A stretch of DNA of 64,000 nt from Stigmatella aurantiaca DW4/3-1 (GCF_000165485.1 NC_014623.1:5412893-5476892); one strand, 5' to 3'; numbered from the stretch's first letter, positions 9,904 to 18,952 are shown. Notes: a model not told the origin generated them from the letters alone. Numbers and translations are program-made.

Positions 9904-10556
9904 GGCTCCTGCTCCACCGTCTCGCCGGACTTCGGCTCTTCGAGGAGCTGGATGGGCATGCCCGGAGGCGCCAGCTCGGGCGGGACGATCCCATTCTCCG
10001 TCACCTTCATCGGCTGGCCATTCGCATCGAGGGGAGGACCATCCGGGCTGAACATCAGAATGGCGGGCAGGCGCTCGCCATCATCGGTGGCCTGGTAGTG
10101 GCGCACGTACCCGGGAGGAAGCTCGAAGTCCTCTGGCACGAGGATGCCCTTCTTGAGGGGATCCGTCCCGGGCGCGGGGAACAGCATGAGGCCCGTGGGG
10201 GCGTCGCCTGGCTTCGGCATCTCGAAGACTCCCTCGGGAATCTGCTCCAGCACCTCCTGGGGAATGGCGGCCACCTCGGCCTCCAAGTGCTTGGGCAAGG
10301 CGGGCCGGGCCGGGCCGGGGCTCAGAGAAGCCGTGGGGCGGGGCCTGGGCGGAGGGGGCTCCTGCTGGGAGAACACCGGCAGACTCTCCACCGCCGGGGT
10401 GTCGAAGATCAGCCACGCGCTCAGGGCCAAGCACAGGCAGGTGAAGACAATGCCCAGCCGGAGCACCCATGCGGCACCGCTCGTGTGCCGCCGTTCGATC
10501 CGGACGACCCCATCGCTGTCGACGCGCCGCTCGGGAGCCGGTTGCTGCGCCGACAT
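9900..10556 (-). CDS. Proline-rich single-pass membrane protein of unknown function
   Basis: A 218-residue protein. A short Arg-rich cytoplasmic start is followed by one hydrophobic segment (WVLRLGIVFTCLCLALSAWL, about residues 30-50), then a Pro-rich linker (QQEPPPPRPRPTASLSPGP) and a periplasmic region rich in Pro, Gly and acidic residues with repeated PPG/PEG turns. No catalytic motif is seen. I took the ATG at 10556; the frame is open further upstream, but that part reads antisense across the divergent gene at 10644. The ATGA overlap with lnt suggests a shared transcript. A role in the envelope or in lipoprotein handling is only suggested by that pairing. Confidence 0.7.
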   Translation of the reverse strand: MSAQQPAPERRVDSDGVVRIERRHTSGAAWVLRLGIVFTCLCLALSAWLIFDTPAVESLPVFSQQEPPPPRPRPTASLSPGPARPALPKHLEAEVAAIPQEVLEQIPEGVFEMPKPGDAPTGLMLFPAPGTDPLKKGILVPEDFELPPGYVRHYQATDDGERLPAILMFSPDGPPLDANGQPMKVTENGIVPPELAPPGMPIQLLEEPKSGETVEQEP

Positions 10557-10643
10557 GCTCGCTCGTGACCTCCTGGCTTCATATAGTACCGGCCCCTCCC
10601 TCCGAGGCCAACCGCCCCGCCCGGACGTCCTTCCCCGAGTCTC

Positions 10644-11507
10644 ATGTCCGAAGCCGCCCCTCACTTCCCCATCCATGCCTGGAGGCCTGCCCTCCGGCTG
10701 CTCGCCGCCGGGGCCCAGGTGCTGAGCGTGGCGAACCTGCTCTTCCTCGTGGGGCGGTTCGTCCTCGACACCTTCGAGGGCGAGGAGTCCATGACGCCCG
10801 TGAGGGCGGGCATCCAGCTCGTGGGGTTCTCGCTGTTCCCTACCTGTCTCACCTGGCTGCTGCGCCGCGCTTCCAAGGCCACGCTCGAGGTGGGCCCGGA
10901 GCGCCTCGTCCTGACCCTGCGAGAGGCGCGCTTCGAAGTCCCCCGGGAGTCCATCGCGAGCGTTCACCCCTGGCGGCTCCCGTTGCCTGGCGCGGGGGTG
11001 GTGCTGCGAATGAAGTCAGGGCGGTTCTTCACGCATCACCTCGAAGTCCCATCGCCCCTGCCGCTGCTCGCCGCCTTGGGAGCAGTGTCCCCCACCGCTG
11101 CGGTGGCGGCCCAGCACCCCCATTCGCTCTTCGGACAGGCCCGGTACGAGGGACGGCGCAAGTACTGGGACTCGTGGGTCCTCAAGTTCGGCCTGTTCCC
11201 GCTCCTCCCCACGGGCATCATGTTCCGGGCGCACCAGTACATCACCTTCGGGGGGCCTTTCGGGCAGTACCGCATGTTTGGGCTCGCCTCGTACCTGAAG
11301 ACCTTCGCGGGGTACTGGCTGCTCTTCACCACCAGCCTCGTGCTGTATGCCGGTCTCTGGCGGATCCTTTCGGAGGTGCTGGCCTTCGCGCTCACCTGGT
11401 TGATGCCCGCGCGGGCGCGCGGGGTGCGGCAATCCGTGGAGTGGCTCTGCCGGCTCGTCTACTACGTGGGGATTCCCGCGATCTTGGCGCTGCGCTTTCT
11501 CAGCTGA
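10644..11507 (+). CDS. Integral membrane protein of unknown function
   Basis: A 287-residue protein with about four hydrophobic stretches: two near the N-terminus (LLAAGAQVLSVANLLFLVGRFVL and GIQLVGFSLFPTCLTWLL) and two near the C-terminus (YWLLFTTSLVLYAGLWRILSEVLAFALTWL and LVYYVGIPAILALRFL). Between them lies a soluble part (about 70-180) of beta character (ATLEVGPERLVLTLREARFEVPRESIASVHPW) that resembles a small PH-like module as seen in other bacterial membrane proteins; that resemblance is an impression, not a match. It is divergent from the lnt-linked gene (87 bases between starts). No function assigned. Confidence 0.7.
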   Translation: MSEAAPHFPIHAWRPALRLLAAGAQVLSVANLLFLVGRFVLDTFEGEESMTPVRAGIQLVGFSLFPTCLTWLLRRASKATLEVGPERLVLTLREARFEVPRESIASVHPWRLPLPGAGVVLRMKSGRFFTHHLEVPSPLPLLAALGAVSPTAAVAAQHPHSLFGQARYEGRRKYWDSWVLKFGLFPLLPTGIMFRAHQYITFGGPFGQYRMFGLASYLKTFAGYWLLFTTSLVLYAGLWRILSEVLAFALTWLMPARARGVRQSVEWLCRLVYYVGIPAILALRFLS

Positions 11508-11592
11508 AGCGGAAAACACGAGGGCGCGCCCTGCTTCCACTCGAAGCGAAGGCGCGCCCGGTGCACGGCGGCGCTCGAAGCGCGTCAGCGGA

Positions 11593-12690
11593 CTACGGGG
11601 CCACCGGGTTGTAGGTGGAGATCGACCAGCCGGACTTCTCGTGGCCCGTCTTGTTCCACTCGGACTGCTTGCCATTGGAGATGGCGCTGTCGGCGAAGTC
11701 CGAGGCCCCCGAGCCCGAGCCGCTCCCCGTGAAGATGCTCACGCTGATGGTGGAGGAGGTGTGGTAGGTGGGGTGGGTGTTGTCCGACTGGATGTAGTCG
11801 AAGCTGGCGCTGCTGCTGGCGTAGTGGGTGTTGGCGTCGCGGAGCGTCGAGCGCAGCGTGCTGGAGATGCGGGTGACGTAAGCGGCCTCGGACTCACCGC
11901 TCTTGTAGCGCAGGGCGTCCACGTCGTTCAGGCCGTCACCGTTGGAGTCGTAGTCCGAGCCCATCATCTCGGCGAACGCATCGGCGCACTTGAAGCCGTA
12001 CTTCTCCGCCAGGTTACAAGCGCGCCAGTTGCTCTTGGCCAGGTACGGGATGAACTTCTCTTGCCGGTTCTCCTTCTTCCCGGTCGAGGCGTCCGTGCAC
12101 CCGTTCTGTACATTGTCCGCGTCATAGCCCGGGTAGTAGATGTTCATGATGATCTTGGACTTGGCGGAGGTGGCATACTGGTTGATGGCCTGCATGCCCT
12201 TCTCCATGTACGTGGTGCAGTTGGCCAACGCCGTGTCCAGACCGCTGTAGTTACACGTCCCCGTCTGCTCCGCGAACGCGCTGCGGGCCTGCAAGTAGTC
12301 ATTGCCGCACATCTCGAACATCACGACGCGGGTCTTCGCATCCTGCATGTAGGAGCGGTCCCCGATGATCTTGTTGTTATAGATGTCGTCGGCCTTGGCG
12401 CCGGATTTGGTGCGGCGAACGACTTCCACGTTGGCGTTCCACTTGTGCGCCAGGTACTCGCCACTGGTGTAGGGCGAGGCGCGGCGGGCCACGCTGAACA
12501 GACCCCCGTTGTAGCCAGCGAAGATGGAGTCGCCGTAGGCCACCACCCGGTAGGTGCTGGAGGCGCCGCTGCGCGTGATGGTCCACGAGGTGTTCTGATT
12601 GATGGTGCTCGCGAACGCGGAGCCGCTCACCACGCTGGCCGCGAAGACACAGGCCAGGGACGCATCACGCACGTTGAGACGAAGAAACAT
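11593..12690 (-). CDS. Secreted SGNH/GDSL-type hydrolase, copy 1
   Basis: A 365-residue protein with an N-terminal signal peptide (about 1-26, ending SGSAFAS). The SGNH blocks are present: YGDSIFAGYNG (nucleophile Ser), the Gly/Asn pair in MCGNDYLQA, and SDNTHPTYH with the catalytic Asp/His. The family hydrolyses esters of lipids, carbohydrates or small molecules; the long insertion with DYDSNGDGLNDVDAL resembles a calcium-binding loop. I set the start at ATG 12690 so that the signal peptide is N-terminal; the same frame is open upstream to 12804. It is a tandem duplicate of the gene at 12869-13945. It differs mainly by a longer Ser/Gly-rich loop after the HPTY motif (SSTISVSIFTGSGSGSG) and by scattered substitutions. 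Cysteines are conserved between the copies. Confidence 0.87.
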   Translation of the reverse strand: MFLRLNVRDASLACVFAASVVSGSAFASTINQNTSWTITRSGASSTYRVVAYGDSIFAGYNGGLFSVARRASPYTSGEYLAHKWNANVEVVRRTKSGAKADDIYNNKIIGDRSYMQDAKTRVVMFEMCGNDYLQARSAFAEQTGTCNYSGLDTALANCTTYMEKGMQAINQYATSAKSKIIMNIYYPGYDADNVQNGCTDASTGKKENRQEKFIPYLAKSNWRACNLAEKYGFKCADAFAEMMGSDYDSNGDGLNDVDALRYKSGESEAAYVTRISSTLRSTLRDANTHYASSSASFDYIQSDNTHPTYHTSSTISVSIFTGSGSGSGASDFADSAISNGKQSEWNKTGHEKSGWSISTYNPVAP

Positions 12691-12768
12691 GAAACCAACT
12701 CCTTGGAAACGAGGGGGATAAGGCGCGCAGGCTACCGGCCTTCCTCCCCCCCGTTCCAGGGGAAGCTG

Positions 12769-12802
12769 GTAAAAAGATCTCTCCTGGAATTTGACGCAAT
12801 GC
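12769..12802 (-). promoter_or_regulatory. Shared promoter-like element upstream of SGNH copy 1
   Basis: Read on the gene's strand this is GCAATGCGTCAA, 15 bases, then TTTTTAC, ending 78 bases before the start codon. The same two boxes with the same 15-base spacing lie before copy 2 (14015-14048) although the bases between them have diverged. Conservation of boxes and spacing suggests a functional promoter or activator site; the sigma factor is not known. Confidence 0.45.
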
Positions 12803-12868
12803 ACCAGCCTGTTTCACGAATGAAACACTGACGCAACGCACCATTCCCGGAGGGGGACCGCCGGGAAA

Positions 12869-13945
12869 CTACGGGGTCGCCGGGTTGTAAGTGGAGATCG
12901 ACCAGCCGGACTTCTCGTGGCCCCACTTGTTCCACTCGGACTGCTTGCCATTGGAGATGGCGCTGTCGGCGAAGTCCGAGGCCCCCGAACCCGAGCCCGT
13001 GCTGATGGTGGACTTGAAGTAGGTGGGGTGGGTGTTGTCCGACTGGATGTAGTCGAAGCTGGTGCTGCTGTTGGCGTAGTGGGTGTTGGCGTCGCGGAGC
13101 GTCGAGCGCAGCGTGCTGGAGATGCGGGTGACGTAAGCGGCCTCGGACTCACCGCTCTTGTAGCGCAGGGCGTCCACGTCGTTCAGGCCGTCACCGTTGG
13201 AGTCGTAGTCCGAGCCCATCATCTCGGCGAACGCATCGGCGCACTTGAAGCCGTACTTCTCCGCCAGGTTGCAGGCGCGCCAGTTGCTCTTGGCCAGGTA
13301 CGGAATGAACTTGTCCTGGCGGTTCTCCTTCTTCCCGGTCGAGGCGTCCGTGCACCCGTTCAGCACGTTGTCCGCGGCGTAGCCCGGGTAGTAGATGTTC
13401 ATGATGATCTTGGACTTGGCGGAGGTGGCGTACTGGTTGACGGCCTGCATGCCCTTCTCCATGTACGTGGTGCAGTTGGCCAGCGCCGTGTCCAGACCGC
13501 TGTAGCTGCACGTCCCCGTCTGCTCCGCGAACGCGCTGCGGGCCTGCAAGTAGTCATTGCCGCACATCTCGAACATCACGACGCGGGTCTTCGCGTCCTG
13601 CATGTACGAACGCTCGGAGATGATCTTGTTGTTGTAGATGTCGTCGGCCTTGGCGCCGGACTTGGTGCGGCGAACGACTTCCACGTTGGCGTTCCACTTG
13701 TGCGCCAGGTACTCGCTGCTGGTGTAGGGCGAGGCGCGGCGGGCCACGCTGAACAGGCTCCCGTTGTAGCCAGCGAAGATGGAGTCGCCGTAGGCCACCA
13801 CCCGGTAGGTGCTGGAGGCGCCGCTGCGCGTGATGGTCCACGAGGTGTTCTGATTGATGGTGCTCGCGAACGCGGAACCGCTCACCACACTGGCCGCGAA
13901 CGCGCACGCCAAGGACACATCACGCACGTTGAGACGAAGGGACAT
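12869..13945 (-). CDS. Secreted SGNH/GDSL-type hydrolase, copy 2
   Basis: A 358-residue paralogue of the preceding gene, nearly identical over most of its length. It has the same signal peptide type (MSLRLNVRDVSLACAFAASV...), the GDS nucleophile block YGDSIFAGYNG, MCGNDYLQA, and SDNTHPTYF as the catalytic Asp/His block. The loop after HPTY is shorter (KSTISTGSGSGAS). The start is ATG 13945; the open frame extends to 14101 but without signal-peptide logic. The two genes point the same way, with 178 bases between the stop of copy 2 and the start of copy 1. Each has its own promoter-like element, so they may be separately transcribed. The substrate is unknown. Confidence 0.87.
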   Translation of the reverse strand: MSLRLNVRDVSLACAFAASVVSGSAFASTINQNTSWTITRSGASSTYRVVAYGDSIFAGYNGSLFSVARRASPYTSSEYLAHKWNANVEVVRRTKSGAKADDIYNNKIISERSYMQDAKTRVVMFEMCGNDYLQARSAFAEQTGTCSYSGLDTALANCTTYMEKGMQAVNQYATSAKSKIIMNIYYPGYAADNVLNGCTDASTGKKENRQDKFIPYLAKSNWRACNLAEKYGFKCADAFAEMMGSDYDSNGDGLNDVDALRYKSGESEAAYVTRISSTLRSTLRDANTHYANSSTSFDYIQSDNTHPTYFKSTISTGSGSGASDFADSAISNGKQSEWNKWGHEKSGWSISTYNPATP

Positions 13946-14014
13946 GAACTGCCTCCTGGAACTGCCTGGGATCGGGAGGCGCGCAGGGTAAGGGCAACCT
14001 TCAATGCTATTCCA

Positions 14015-14048
14015 GTAAAAACAAATCAAACGAATATTGACGCATTGC
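14015..14048 (-). promoter_or_regulatory. Shared promoter-like element upstream of SGNH copy 2
   Basis: On the gene's strand: GCAATGCGTCAA (12 bases), 15 bases, TTTTTAC, ending 69 bases before the start codon. This is the partner of the element at 12769-12802. Around it the sequence is AT-rich for this genome (AAAAACAAATCAAACGAATA), as expected for a promoter. Confidence 0.45.
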
Positions 14049-14136
14049 GTGGAAAACTCGTTCAGCTTGCAACGACCGTGCAACGCGTCAGACAAAGCCA
14101 TCCGCCGAAAGTTTCACTCTGGCGAGCGGGTTTGAA

Positions 14137-17100
14137 TCACCCCACCGCCCCTTCGAGTGCGTGGATCCGGAGGGCCTTGACGTTCAGAACCTTGCCGGAT
14201 CGCTCGAGGACGCCCTCGCCCACCAGGAACAGCGCCCCATGGATGTCGCGCCGGGAACGCTCGTAGACATCCGGGGGCACCACCAGGTTGGCGATCCCCG
14301 TCTCATCCTCCAGGGAGAGGAAACACATGCCCCTGGCCGTGGGGGGACGCTGCCGACAAATGAGCATGCCGCCCACGGCCACGCGTCTTCCGGAGGACAC
14401 GCGCTGAAGCCCCTCGGCGGAGACGGCGCCCAGCGTGCGCAGCGTGGGCCGCAACAGCTCCAGCGGGTGCTTCTCCAGGGACAGGCCCACCGTCTCGTAG
14501 TCCGCCGTCACCCGCTCGGCCACGCCCATGGGCGGCAGTTCCACCTGCGTGCCGTCCATGGACATCCCGAAGAACAGATCATCGGCGTCCAGGGGACCCA
14601 AGGCCTGGATCTCCCAGAGCGCCTGGCGCCGCGAGCCGCACAGTGAGGCCAGCGCCCCGGCCAGCGCCAGCCGCGTCAGTTCGTGGCGGGGGATGCGGGT
14701 CCGGCGGGCCACGTCTCCCAGGCAGGAGAAGCCCCCGGCCCGCGCCGCCGCCACGCGCTTTCCCGCCGCCTCGCCCAGGCCGCGCACCATGCGCAGCCCG
14801 AGGCGCAGCGCGCCCCCCTCTTCGAGGGTGCAGTCCCACCCTGAGTGGCGCACGTCCACCGGCCGCACCTCCACCCCGTGCCGGCGCGCGTCGGCCACCA
14901 GCGTGTGGGGCGCGTAGAAGCCCATGGGCTGGGAGTTGAGCAGCGCCGTGGTGAAGGCCTGCGGGTAGTGGCACTTGAGCCACGAGGAGGCGTAAGCAAT
15001 GAGCGCGAACGAGGCCGAGTGCGATTCGGGGAAGCCATAGTGGGCGAAGCCCCGGAACTGGGCGAACAGCTCCTCCATATAGGCGGCTGGGTAGCCCCGC
15101 TTCCGCCCGCCCTCCACGAAGCGCATGCGGTAGGGCTCCAGGAGTTGCTCGGCGCGCTTGTGGCCCAGCGCCCGCCGCAGCCCATCCGCCTCCCCCGCGG
15201 TGAAGCCCGCCGCCACCATGGCCAGCTTCATGGCCTGCTCCTGGAAGAGGGGCACGCCCAGCGTCTTCTCGAGGATGGCTTGAACGTCGGGCGTGGGGTA
15301 CGTGGGCACCTCTTCGCCGTTGCGCCGCCGCAGGTAGGGGTGGACCATGTTGCCCACGATGGGACCGGGGCGGATGAGGGCGATCTCGATCACCAGATCA
15401 TAGAAGGTGCGAGGCTTCAGGCGCGGCAGCATGTTCATCTGCGCCCGGCTCTCGATCTGGAACACCCCCACGGTGTCCGCCTCGCACAGCATGTCGTAGA
15501 CCTTCGGATCCTCCGGCGGGATGGTGGCCAGGGACAGCTCCCGCCCGAAGTGCTCGCGGATGAGGGCCAGGCACTTCGAGACCGCCGTGAGCATGCCCAG
15601 CGCCAGCAGATCCACCTTCAGCACGCCCAGGGCATTGGTGTCGTCCTTCTCCCACTGGATGACGGTGCGGCCCTTCATGGCCGCGTTCTCCACGGGGATG
15701 AGATCCACCAGCGGCTCGCGGGTGATGACGAAGCCCCCCACGTGGATGGAGACATGGCGGGGAAAGCCTTCCATCTCCCGCGCCAGCGTGAGCGTTTGCC
15801 TCACCCGCGAGTCGAACGCGGACAGCCCTGCCTCGACCAGCACCTCCGGGGTGACCTCGAAGCCCGAGGCCGCCGCCACCTTGGAGAGCCGGTCCACCTG
15901 ATCCAGGGACAACCCCAGGGACTTGCCCACCTCGCGCAGCGCCAGCCGTCCCCGGTAGCAGATGAATTCACACACCATGCCGGCGCGGTGCCGGCCGTGC
16001 TTCTCGTAGACGTACTGGAGCACCTCCTCGCGGCGCTCGTGCTCGAAGTCCACGTCGATGTCGGGGGGCTCCTTGCGCTCCATGCTCAAGAAGCGCTCGA
16101 AGAGCAGCCCCATGCGCACCGGATCGATGGCGGTGAGTTGGAGCGCGTAGCAGACCACCGAGTTCGCCGCGCTCCCCCGCCCCTGGCAGAGGATGCCTCG
16201 CGAGCGCGCGAAGCGGACGATGTCCCAGAGCGCCAGAAAGTACCCGGGGAAGTCCAACGCCTCGATGAGCCGCATCTCATGCTCGACCTGCTTGCGCACC
16301 TCGGGGGGCACGCCCGCCGGGTAGCGCACCCCGAGCCCCTCCTCGGTGAGCTGCCGCAGGTGTCCCATGGCCGTGAGCCCCGGCGGCAGGTCTTCCTCGG
16401 AGAAGTGATAGCGCAGGTCATCCAACGTGGCGTGGCAACGCTGGGCAATCTCCAGTGTGCGCTCGATCGCCTCGGGTCGATCCCGGAACAGCCGTGCCAT
16501 CTCCGCGGGAGACTTCAGTGTCCGCTCGGCGTTGGGCAACAGGCGCGTTCCCGCTTTGTCCACGGTCGTCTTGTGGCGGATGGCCGTGAGCACATCCTGG
16601 AGCGGCTGACGGCGCCGGTGGTGAACGTGGACATCGTTGTGCGCGCACAGCGGCACGCCCAGCTCCCGCGCCAGGGCCTCTGCCCGAGCCTCTCGGGGCC
16701 CATCCCCCGCGGACAGCGTGCGGCACAGACCGACATGGAAGCGTCCTGGGAAAGCCTCCGCCAAGCCGCCCACCTGTTCGATCGGGGCGGGATGGGGCAG
16801 CAGCGCGATCAGCCCTTCGGACCGCTCGGCCACCTCCCGCCAGGGGAGCCCCGTCTCGCCCTTGGGGTGGGCCATCCGGCTGGCGGACACCAACCGGCAC
16901 ATGTTGGCGTACCCGCCCGCGTCCATCGCGTACACCACCACGGGAGGACCCTCTGTCAGGGTCAGCTCGGTGCCCAGAATCAGCTTCAAGCCATGCTCCC
17001 GGGCAGCCAGGTGGGCCTTCACCACACCGTACAGCCCGTCCCCATCCGTCAACGCCAGGGCGGGCAGCCCCAACCGCGCGGCCGTGGCCACCAGCTCCTC

Positions 17101-17160
17101 GGGATGCGAAGCCCCTCGGAGAAAGGAGAAGTTGGAGCGGCAGACCAGCTCGGCGTACAC
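14137..17160 (-). CDS. dnaE2: Error-prone DNA polymerase III alpha-type subunit, DnaE2/ImuC
   Basis: A 1007-residue C-family DNA polymerase of the DnaE2 (ImuC) type, which extends DNA across lesions as part of the ImuA-ImuB-DnaE2 mutasome. The PHP domain (about 1-210) begins YAELVCRSNFSFLRGASHPEEL, a start typical of DnaE2. The palm carries the catalytic Asp residues in PPDIDVDFEHERREEVL (about 365) and a further Asp in KVDLLALGML; a helix-hairpin-helix region and an OB-fold (VAVGGMLICRQRPPTARGM) follow near the C-terminus. The length is normal for DnaE2, which is shorter than replicative DnaE. The start is GTG 17160, just inside a LexA-box-like palindrome at 17173-17188. Its partners imuB and imuA lie 4-6 kb away on the same strand, split off by five intervening genes on the other strand. 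Confidence 0.95.
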   Translation of the reverse strand: MYAELVCRSNFSFLRGASHPEELVATAARLGLPALALTDGDGLYGVVKAHLAAREHGLKLILGTELTLTEGPPVVVYAMDAGGYANMCRLVSASRMAHPKGETGLPWREVAERSEGLIALLPHPAPIEQVGGLAEAFPGRFHVGLCRTLSAGDGPREARAEALARELGVPLCAHNDVHVHHRRRQPLQDVLTAIRHKTTVDKAGTRLLPNAERTLKSPAEMARLFRDRPEAIERTLEIAQRCHATLDDLRYHFSEEDLPPGLTAMGHLRQLTEEGLGVRYPAGVPPEVRKQVEHEMRLIEALDFPGYFLALWDIVRFARSRGILCQGRGSAANSVVCYALQLTAIDPVRMGLLFERFLSMERKEPPDIDVDFEHERREEVLQYVYEKHGRHRAGMVCEFICYRGRLALREVGKSLGLSLDQVDRLSKVAAASGFEVTPEVLVEAGLSAFDSRVRQTLTLAREMEGFPRHVSIHVGGFVITREPLVDLIPVENAAMKGRTVIQWEKDDTNALGVLKVDLLALGMLTAVSKCLALIREHFGRELSLATIPPEDPKVYDMLCEADTVGVFQIESRAQMNMLPRLKPRTFYDLVIEIALIRPGPIVGNMVHPYLRRRNGEEVPTYPTPDVQAILEKTLGVPLFQEQAMKLAMVAAGFTAGEADGLRRALGHKRAEQLLEPYRMRFVEGGRKRGYPAAYMEELFAQFRGFAHYGFPESHSASFALIAYASSWLKCHYPQAFTTALLNSQPMGFYAPHTLVADARRHGVEVRPVDVRHSGWDCTLEEGGALRLGLRMVRGLGEAAGKRVAAARAGGFSCLGDVARRTRIPRHELTRLALAGALASLCGSRRQALWEIQALGPLDADDLFFGMSMDGTQVELPPMGVAERVTADYETVGLSLEKHPLELLRPTLRTLGAVSAEGLQRVSSGRRVAVGGMLICRQRPPTARGMCFLSLEDETGIANLVVPPDVYERSRRDIHGALFLVGEGVLERSGKVLNVKALRIHALEGAVG

Positions 17161-17172
17161 CCCGCCAAGTTA

Positions 17173-17188
17173 CTGGACGGACGTTCAG
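17173..17188 (-). promoter_or_regulatory. LexA-box-like palindrome before dnaE2
   Basis: CTGGACGGACGTTCAG, 13 bases before the dnaE2 start. It ends in GTTCAG and begins CTG-x-AC, as does the Myxococcus xanthus LexA-binding motif as I remember it (CTRHAMRYBYGTTCAGS), matching at 13 of 17 positions. A better match lies upstream of imuA. The position, overlapping where a promoter or leader must be, fits repression. Binding has not been shown here. Confidence 0.5.
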
Positions 17189-17297
17189 ACGTCAGCTCGA
17201 ATGCGTGTGAAGTGTCGAATCCTTGAGGATTCGGGGGGTTGAGGGGGCCGTCTGCGGTTTGACAGGACAGCGAACGGGGTGACAGACAGAATGTCCC

Positions 17298-17780
17298 ATG
17301 GATCTGACCCCTACCGCCTGGCAGCTCTGGCTCGCCGCGGCGCTCGTCTTTGGTGCCTTGGAGATCAAACTCTCTGGCTTCGTGACGTTGTGGTTCGCCA
17401 TCGGCGCGCTCGTGGCCTCACTCGCCTCGGCGCTGGGGTTGGGCATCGATGGACAGTTGTTGCTCTTCACCGTCGTATGCGGCGCGCTCTTCGCGGCCTC
17501 GCGCACCCTCTTCAAGGAGGCGTTCATGCGCACGGCGACCCCCTTGCGGACGGGGGTGGAGGCCATGCTGGGCCAGGACGCGGTGGTCACCGAGGCGCTC
17601 CTGGATCCCCAGGGGGGTACAGTGCGAATCAACGGTGAGCTGTGGGCGGCGCGGTCTCTCTCGGGCCCCATGGGCGAGGGCGAGCGCGTCACCGTCGAGC
17701 AGGTTGAAGGCTTGAAGCTGTGGGTGCGGCGCCCGACGGCGCGGCACGAGGTTCTCCTCCAGAAGAAAGAAGGGGCGTGA
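17298..17780 (+). CDS. NfeD-like membrane protein
   Basis: A 160-residue protein of the short NfeD type. Two or three hydrophobic segments (about 5-70: LWLAAALVFGALEIKLSGFVTLWFAIGALVAS and LLLFTVVCGALFAASRTLF) are followed by a C-terminal OB-fold (about 85-155: AMLGQDAVVTEALLDPQGGTVRINGELWAAR). NfeD proteins partner with SPFH/stomatin proteins in membrane microdomains and protein quality control. The next gene is exactly such a partner, and the stop and start overlap by one base (TGATG). It is divergent from dnaE2; the 137 bases between hold the LexA-like site and a TTGACA-like hexamer at about 17258. Confidence 0.9.
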   Translation: MDLTPTAWQLWLAAALVFGALEIKLSGFVTLWFAIGALVASLASALGLGIDGQLLLFTVVCGALFAASRTLFKEAFMRTATPLRTGVEAMLGQDAVVTEALLDPQGGTVRINGELWAARSLSGPMGEGERVTVEQVEGLKLWVRRPTARHEVLLQKKEGA

Positions 17781-18847
17781 TGACGTTTTTGACCCTGTTG
17801 CTCATCCTCCTGGCCGTGGGGGCGAGCATTGCCATCGTCACCGGTCTGAGAACGGTTCCTCAGGCCAAGGTCATGGTGGTGGAACGGCTGGGGAAGTTCC
17901 ACCACGTGGCCCACAGTGGCCTGAACATCCTCATCCCCTTCGTGGACAGTCCCCGCGCCATCGAGATGCGCACGGGCAACCGCTATCTGCGCAGCAACAC
18001 GGTGGACCTGCGCGAGCAGGTCATGGGCTTCGACACCGTGCAAGTCATCACCCATGACAACGTGACCATGGAGGTGGGCTCGGTCATCTATTACCAGATC
18101 ATCGATCCGGCCAAGACGCTCTACCAGGTGGAGAACCTGGCGCTGGCCATCGAGCAGCTGACGATGACGAACCTGCGCAACATCATGGGCGGGCTGACGC
18201 TGGACCAGACGCTGACCAGCCGCGAGACGGTGAACACCAAGCTGCGCATGGTGCTGGACGAGGCCACGGAGAAGTGGGGTGTGAAGGTGACGCGCGTGGA
18301 GCTGCGCGAGATCGAACCCCCGCAGGCCATCAAGGACGCGATGGCCAAGCAGATGACGGCCGAGCGCGAGCGCCGCGCCGAGGTGACGAAGGCCGAGGGC
18401 GACAAGGCCGCGGCGATTCTCCAGGCGGAAGGCGAGAAGATCTCCCGGATCCTCCGCGCCGAGGCGGAGCGCGACGCGGAGGTCGCCCGTGCCGAGGGCC
18501 ACAAGCGCGCGGTGGTGCTGGAGGCCGAGGCGAAGGCGGAGGCCACGCGGCTGGTGTTCGAGGCGGTGCACGCTGGACGGGCCACGCCAGAGATCCTGGC
18601 ACTGCGCTATCTGGAGACGCTGCAGGAGCTGGGCAAGGGGGACAACAAGGTGTTCGTCCCGTACGAGGCCTCGGCCGCCCTGGGCAGCGTGGGCATGCTC
18701 AAGGAGCTGTTTGCCAAGGAGGCCTCCCCTGCCCCGGCCAGCAAGCCAACCCCTTCTGCCTCGTCGCTGAGCGCCCAGGCCCTCGCGCGCAGCGTGGCAC
18801 AGCCTCAGCCCGTGCGCCGCGGCCCCTCGCCGACCCAGGACGAGTAG
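17780..18847 (+). CDS. SPFH/stomatin-like membrane protein
   Basis: A 355-residue stomatin/prohibitin homologue. One N-terminal membrane anchor (TFLTLLLILLAVGASIAIV) is followed by the SPFH domain beginning AKVMVVERLGKFHHVAHSGLNILIPFVD. A long charged coiled coil follows (about 190-270, AEGDKAAAILQAEGEKISRIL and similar repeats), then a Ser/Pro/Ala-rich tail. These proteins oligomerise in the membrane and act with NfeD proteins. The start at ATG 17780 overlaps the nfeD-like stop, so translation is coupled. The length is a little above the usual 300 because of the tail. Confidence 0.93.
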   Translation: MTFLTLLLILLAVGASIAIVTGLRTVPQAKVMVVERLGKFHHVAHSGLNILIPFVDSPRAIEMRTGNRYLRSNTVDLREQVMGFDTVQVITHDNVTMEVGSVIYYQIIDPAKTLYQVENLALAIEQLTMTNLRNIMGGLTLDQTLTSRETVNTKLRMVLDEATEKWGVKVTRVELREIEPPQAIKDAMAKQMTAERERRAEVTKAEGDKAAAILQAEGEKISRILRAEAERDAEVARAEGHKRAVVLEAEAKAEATRLVFEAVHAGRATPEILALRYLETLQELGKGDNKVFVPYEASAALGSVGMLKELFAKEASPAPASKPTPSASSLSAQALARSVAQPQPVRRGPSPTQDE

Positions 18848-18952
18848 CGGCGCCCGTCCTCCCCTGAAGGATCCGGGAACCGGGGCGGCCTGGCTGGCCT
18901 CGGTGGGCGCGTGGCGGCTGTCGCGCGCTTGCGCCGGGGCGGCCCCGCGACT

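Noticed and set aside
12811-12826. Palindrome GTTTCACGAATGAAAC upstream of SGNH copy 1
   Set aside because: It is not conserved before copy 2 and has no T run, so neither operator nor terminator is supported; it may still be an unrelated hairpin.
14049-14065. GTTCAG-containing LexA-like match before SGNH hydrolase copy 2
   Set aside because: It lacks the CTG half of the palindrome, and degenerate matches are expected by chance; there is no link to DNA repair.
14845-17226. Long plus-strand open frame opposite dnaE2
   Set aside because: The dnaE2 motifs on the minus strand are unambiguous; this frame is a GC-bias artefact.
17255-17297. TTGACA hexamer before the NfeD-like gene as a sigma-70 promoter
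   Set aside because: No convincing -10 box lies 16-18 bases downstream, so I did not annotate a promoter.
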